Shown piece by piece: positions 63,371-64,000 of a DNA stretch of 64,000 bases. This DNA is from Cheilinus undulatus. Lineage: Eukaryota; Chordata; Actinopteri; Labriformes; Labridae. The notes under the pieces were generated by a model. That model searched no databases. It saw only the letters and a list, made by a program, of their open reading frames with translations, and had not been told where the DNA came from. Each line of letters starts with the position of its first letter. Position 1 is the first letter of the stretch. A program made the translations under genes and the position numbers. Location of the stretch: NCBI RefSeq assembly GCF_018320785.1, contig NC_054885.1, positions 11,964,421-12,028,420 of the forward strand. Direction: 5' to 3'.

Positions 63371-64000
63371 ATCTAAAGTCTGACAGCATGGTATCAACTG
63401 GGTGAAGGGCCTACAGTGATGCTAGCAGCTCCATTTGGCTAAACGTAGTCACAGCCGCTTCTTTAGCTAAATGCTAACATGTTTAAATCAATGCTTCCAT
63501 CATAATTAGCAAGTATGTCTCATTTAGCATGCTAACAATTTAACCAACCACTACTTTCAGAAGATACAGTATTGTCTCTGTAGGGGAAGAAAAATGAGCC
63601 CTGATCTAGTAAGCTAGTTTGTTGTGTTGCCACTATAGCCTAGCTTGCTACCTTTCTGCTAGGGGTAGCATCAGTGTAATGAAGCTAAAATGATACAAAG
63701 CAACTGTTAGCATAGCCCAACAAAGTGATAAATGGTTCTGTATTTATTCTAGAGCCGTTGTGGGTAAATATCTTGAGTAAATAGCAGGATGCAAAAGTTA
63801 ACACTGTAGTGACTAATTGAGATGGACTGGCAGAGAGAAAGTCAAGAAGAAAACTGTCTGATAATCATTAACATGAAATCTTCAGAGAAAGAAAGCTCGT
63901 GAAGAAAATCAATACATTATTGAACAACTTGCCGCTCCCAAATTCCCTGTGTGGACCAACAGGCCGGAAGAATCACTTACATCTCTTTCCCCTAAAGACC
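63371..64000. other. AT-rich, TAGCT-rich spacer
   Basis: No gene or complete element was recognised. Words such as GTTAGCAT, TAGCTAAATGCTAACATG and AGCTAGTTTG recur. Confidence 0.4.

Overview
The window reads as teleost fish nuclear DNA. It has AT-rich introns, spliced genes with GT-AG junctions, a GIMAP GTPase pair, a fish-style SP100/SP140-family gene, a FAM20 secretory-pathway kinase, and heavy Tc1-like, LINE, SINE and MITE content. All assignments rest on reading frames, splice phases and remembered family motifs; no database search was run.

Layout. All six genes lie on the minus strand. (1) 802-2763: 5' part of a SAND-domain gene running off the left edge. (2) About 5783-14200 and 14349-22700: a head-to-tail duplication of about 8.5 kb, each unit holding one two-exon GIMAP-type GTPase gene (stops at 9126 and 18162, starts at 13076 and 21492). 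(3) 23553-30301: a four-exon Myb/SANT-like DNA-binding protein of 492 aa. (4) 30880-32560: a TTTTAACCC-rich satellite with a 296-bp higher-order period. (5) 36835-47695: a 16-exon SP140/SP110-like chromatin reader of 642 aa (HSR, SAND, SAND, PHD, bromodomain). (6) 49769-61971: a ten-exon FAM20C-like secretory kinase of 550 aa. The right end holds a Tc1-like transposase remnant.

Exon phases close in frame for all five complete genes, which is the main support for the models. The SP140-like gene, the SAND gene and the GIMAP genes belong to families linked to immunity or the interferon response. A perfect 12-base interferon-response motif lies about 360 bp upstream of the SP140-like start. Similar motifs lie upstream of GIMAP copy A (degraded in copy B) and inside exon 1 of the left SAND gene. 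The Myb/SANT and FAM20C-like genes have no evident functional tie to these.

The most unusual items are: two copies of a roughly 550-bp inverted-repeat element that keep an open, RecQ-helicase-like first exon ending at a splice donor; two SAND modules in one protein plus a related HSR-less SAND gene in the same window; a GIMAP splice donor rebuilt by a 4-base deletion; and several insertions (SINE, piggyBac-like MITE, nested LINE) whose empty sites or target duplications can be read inside the window.
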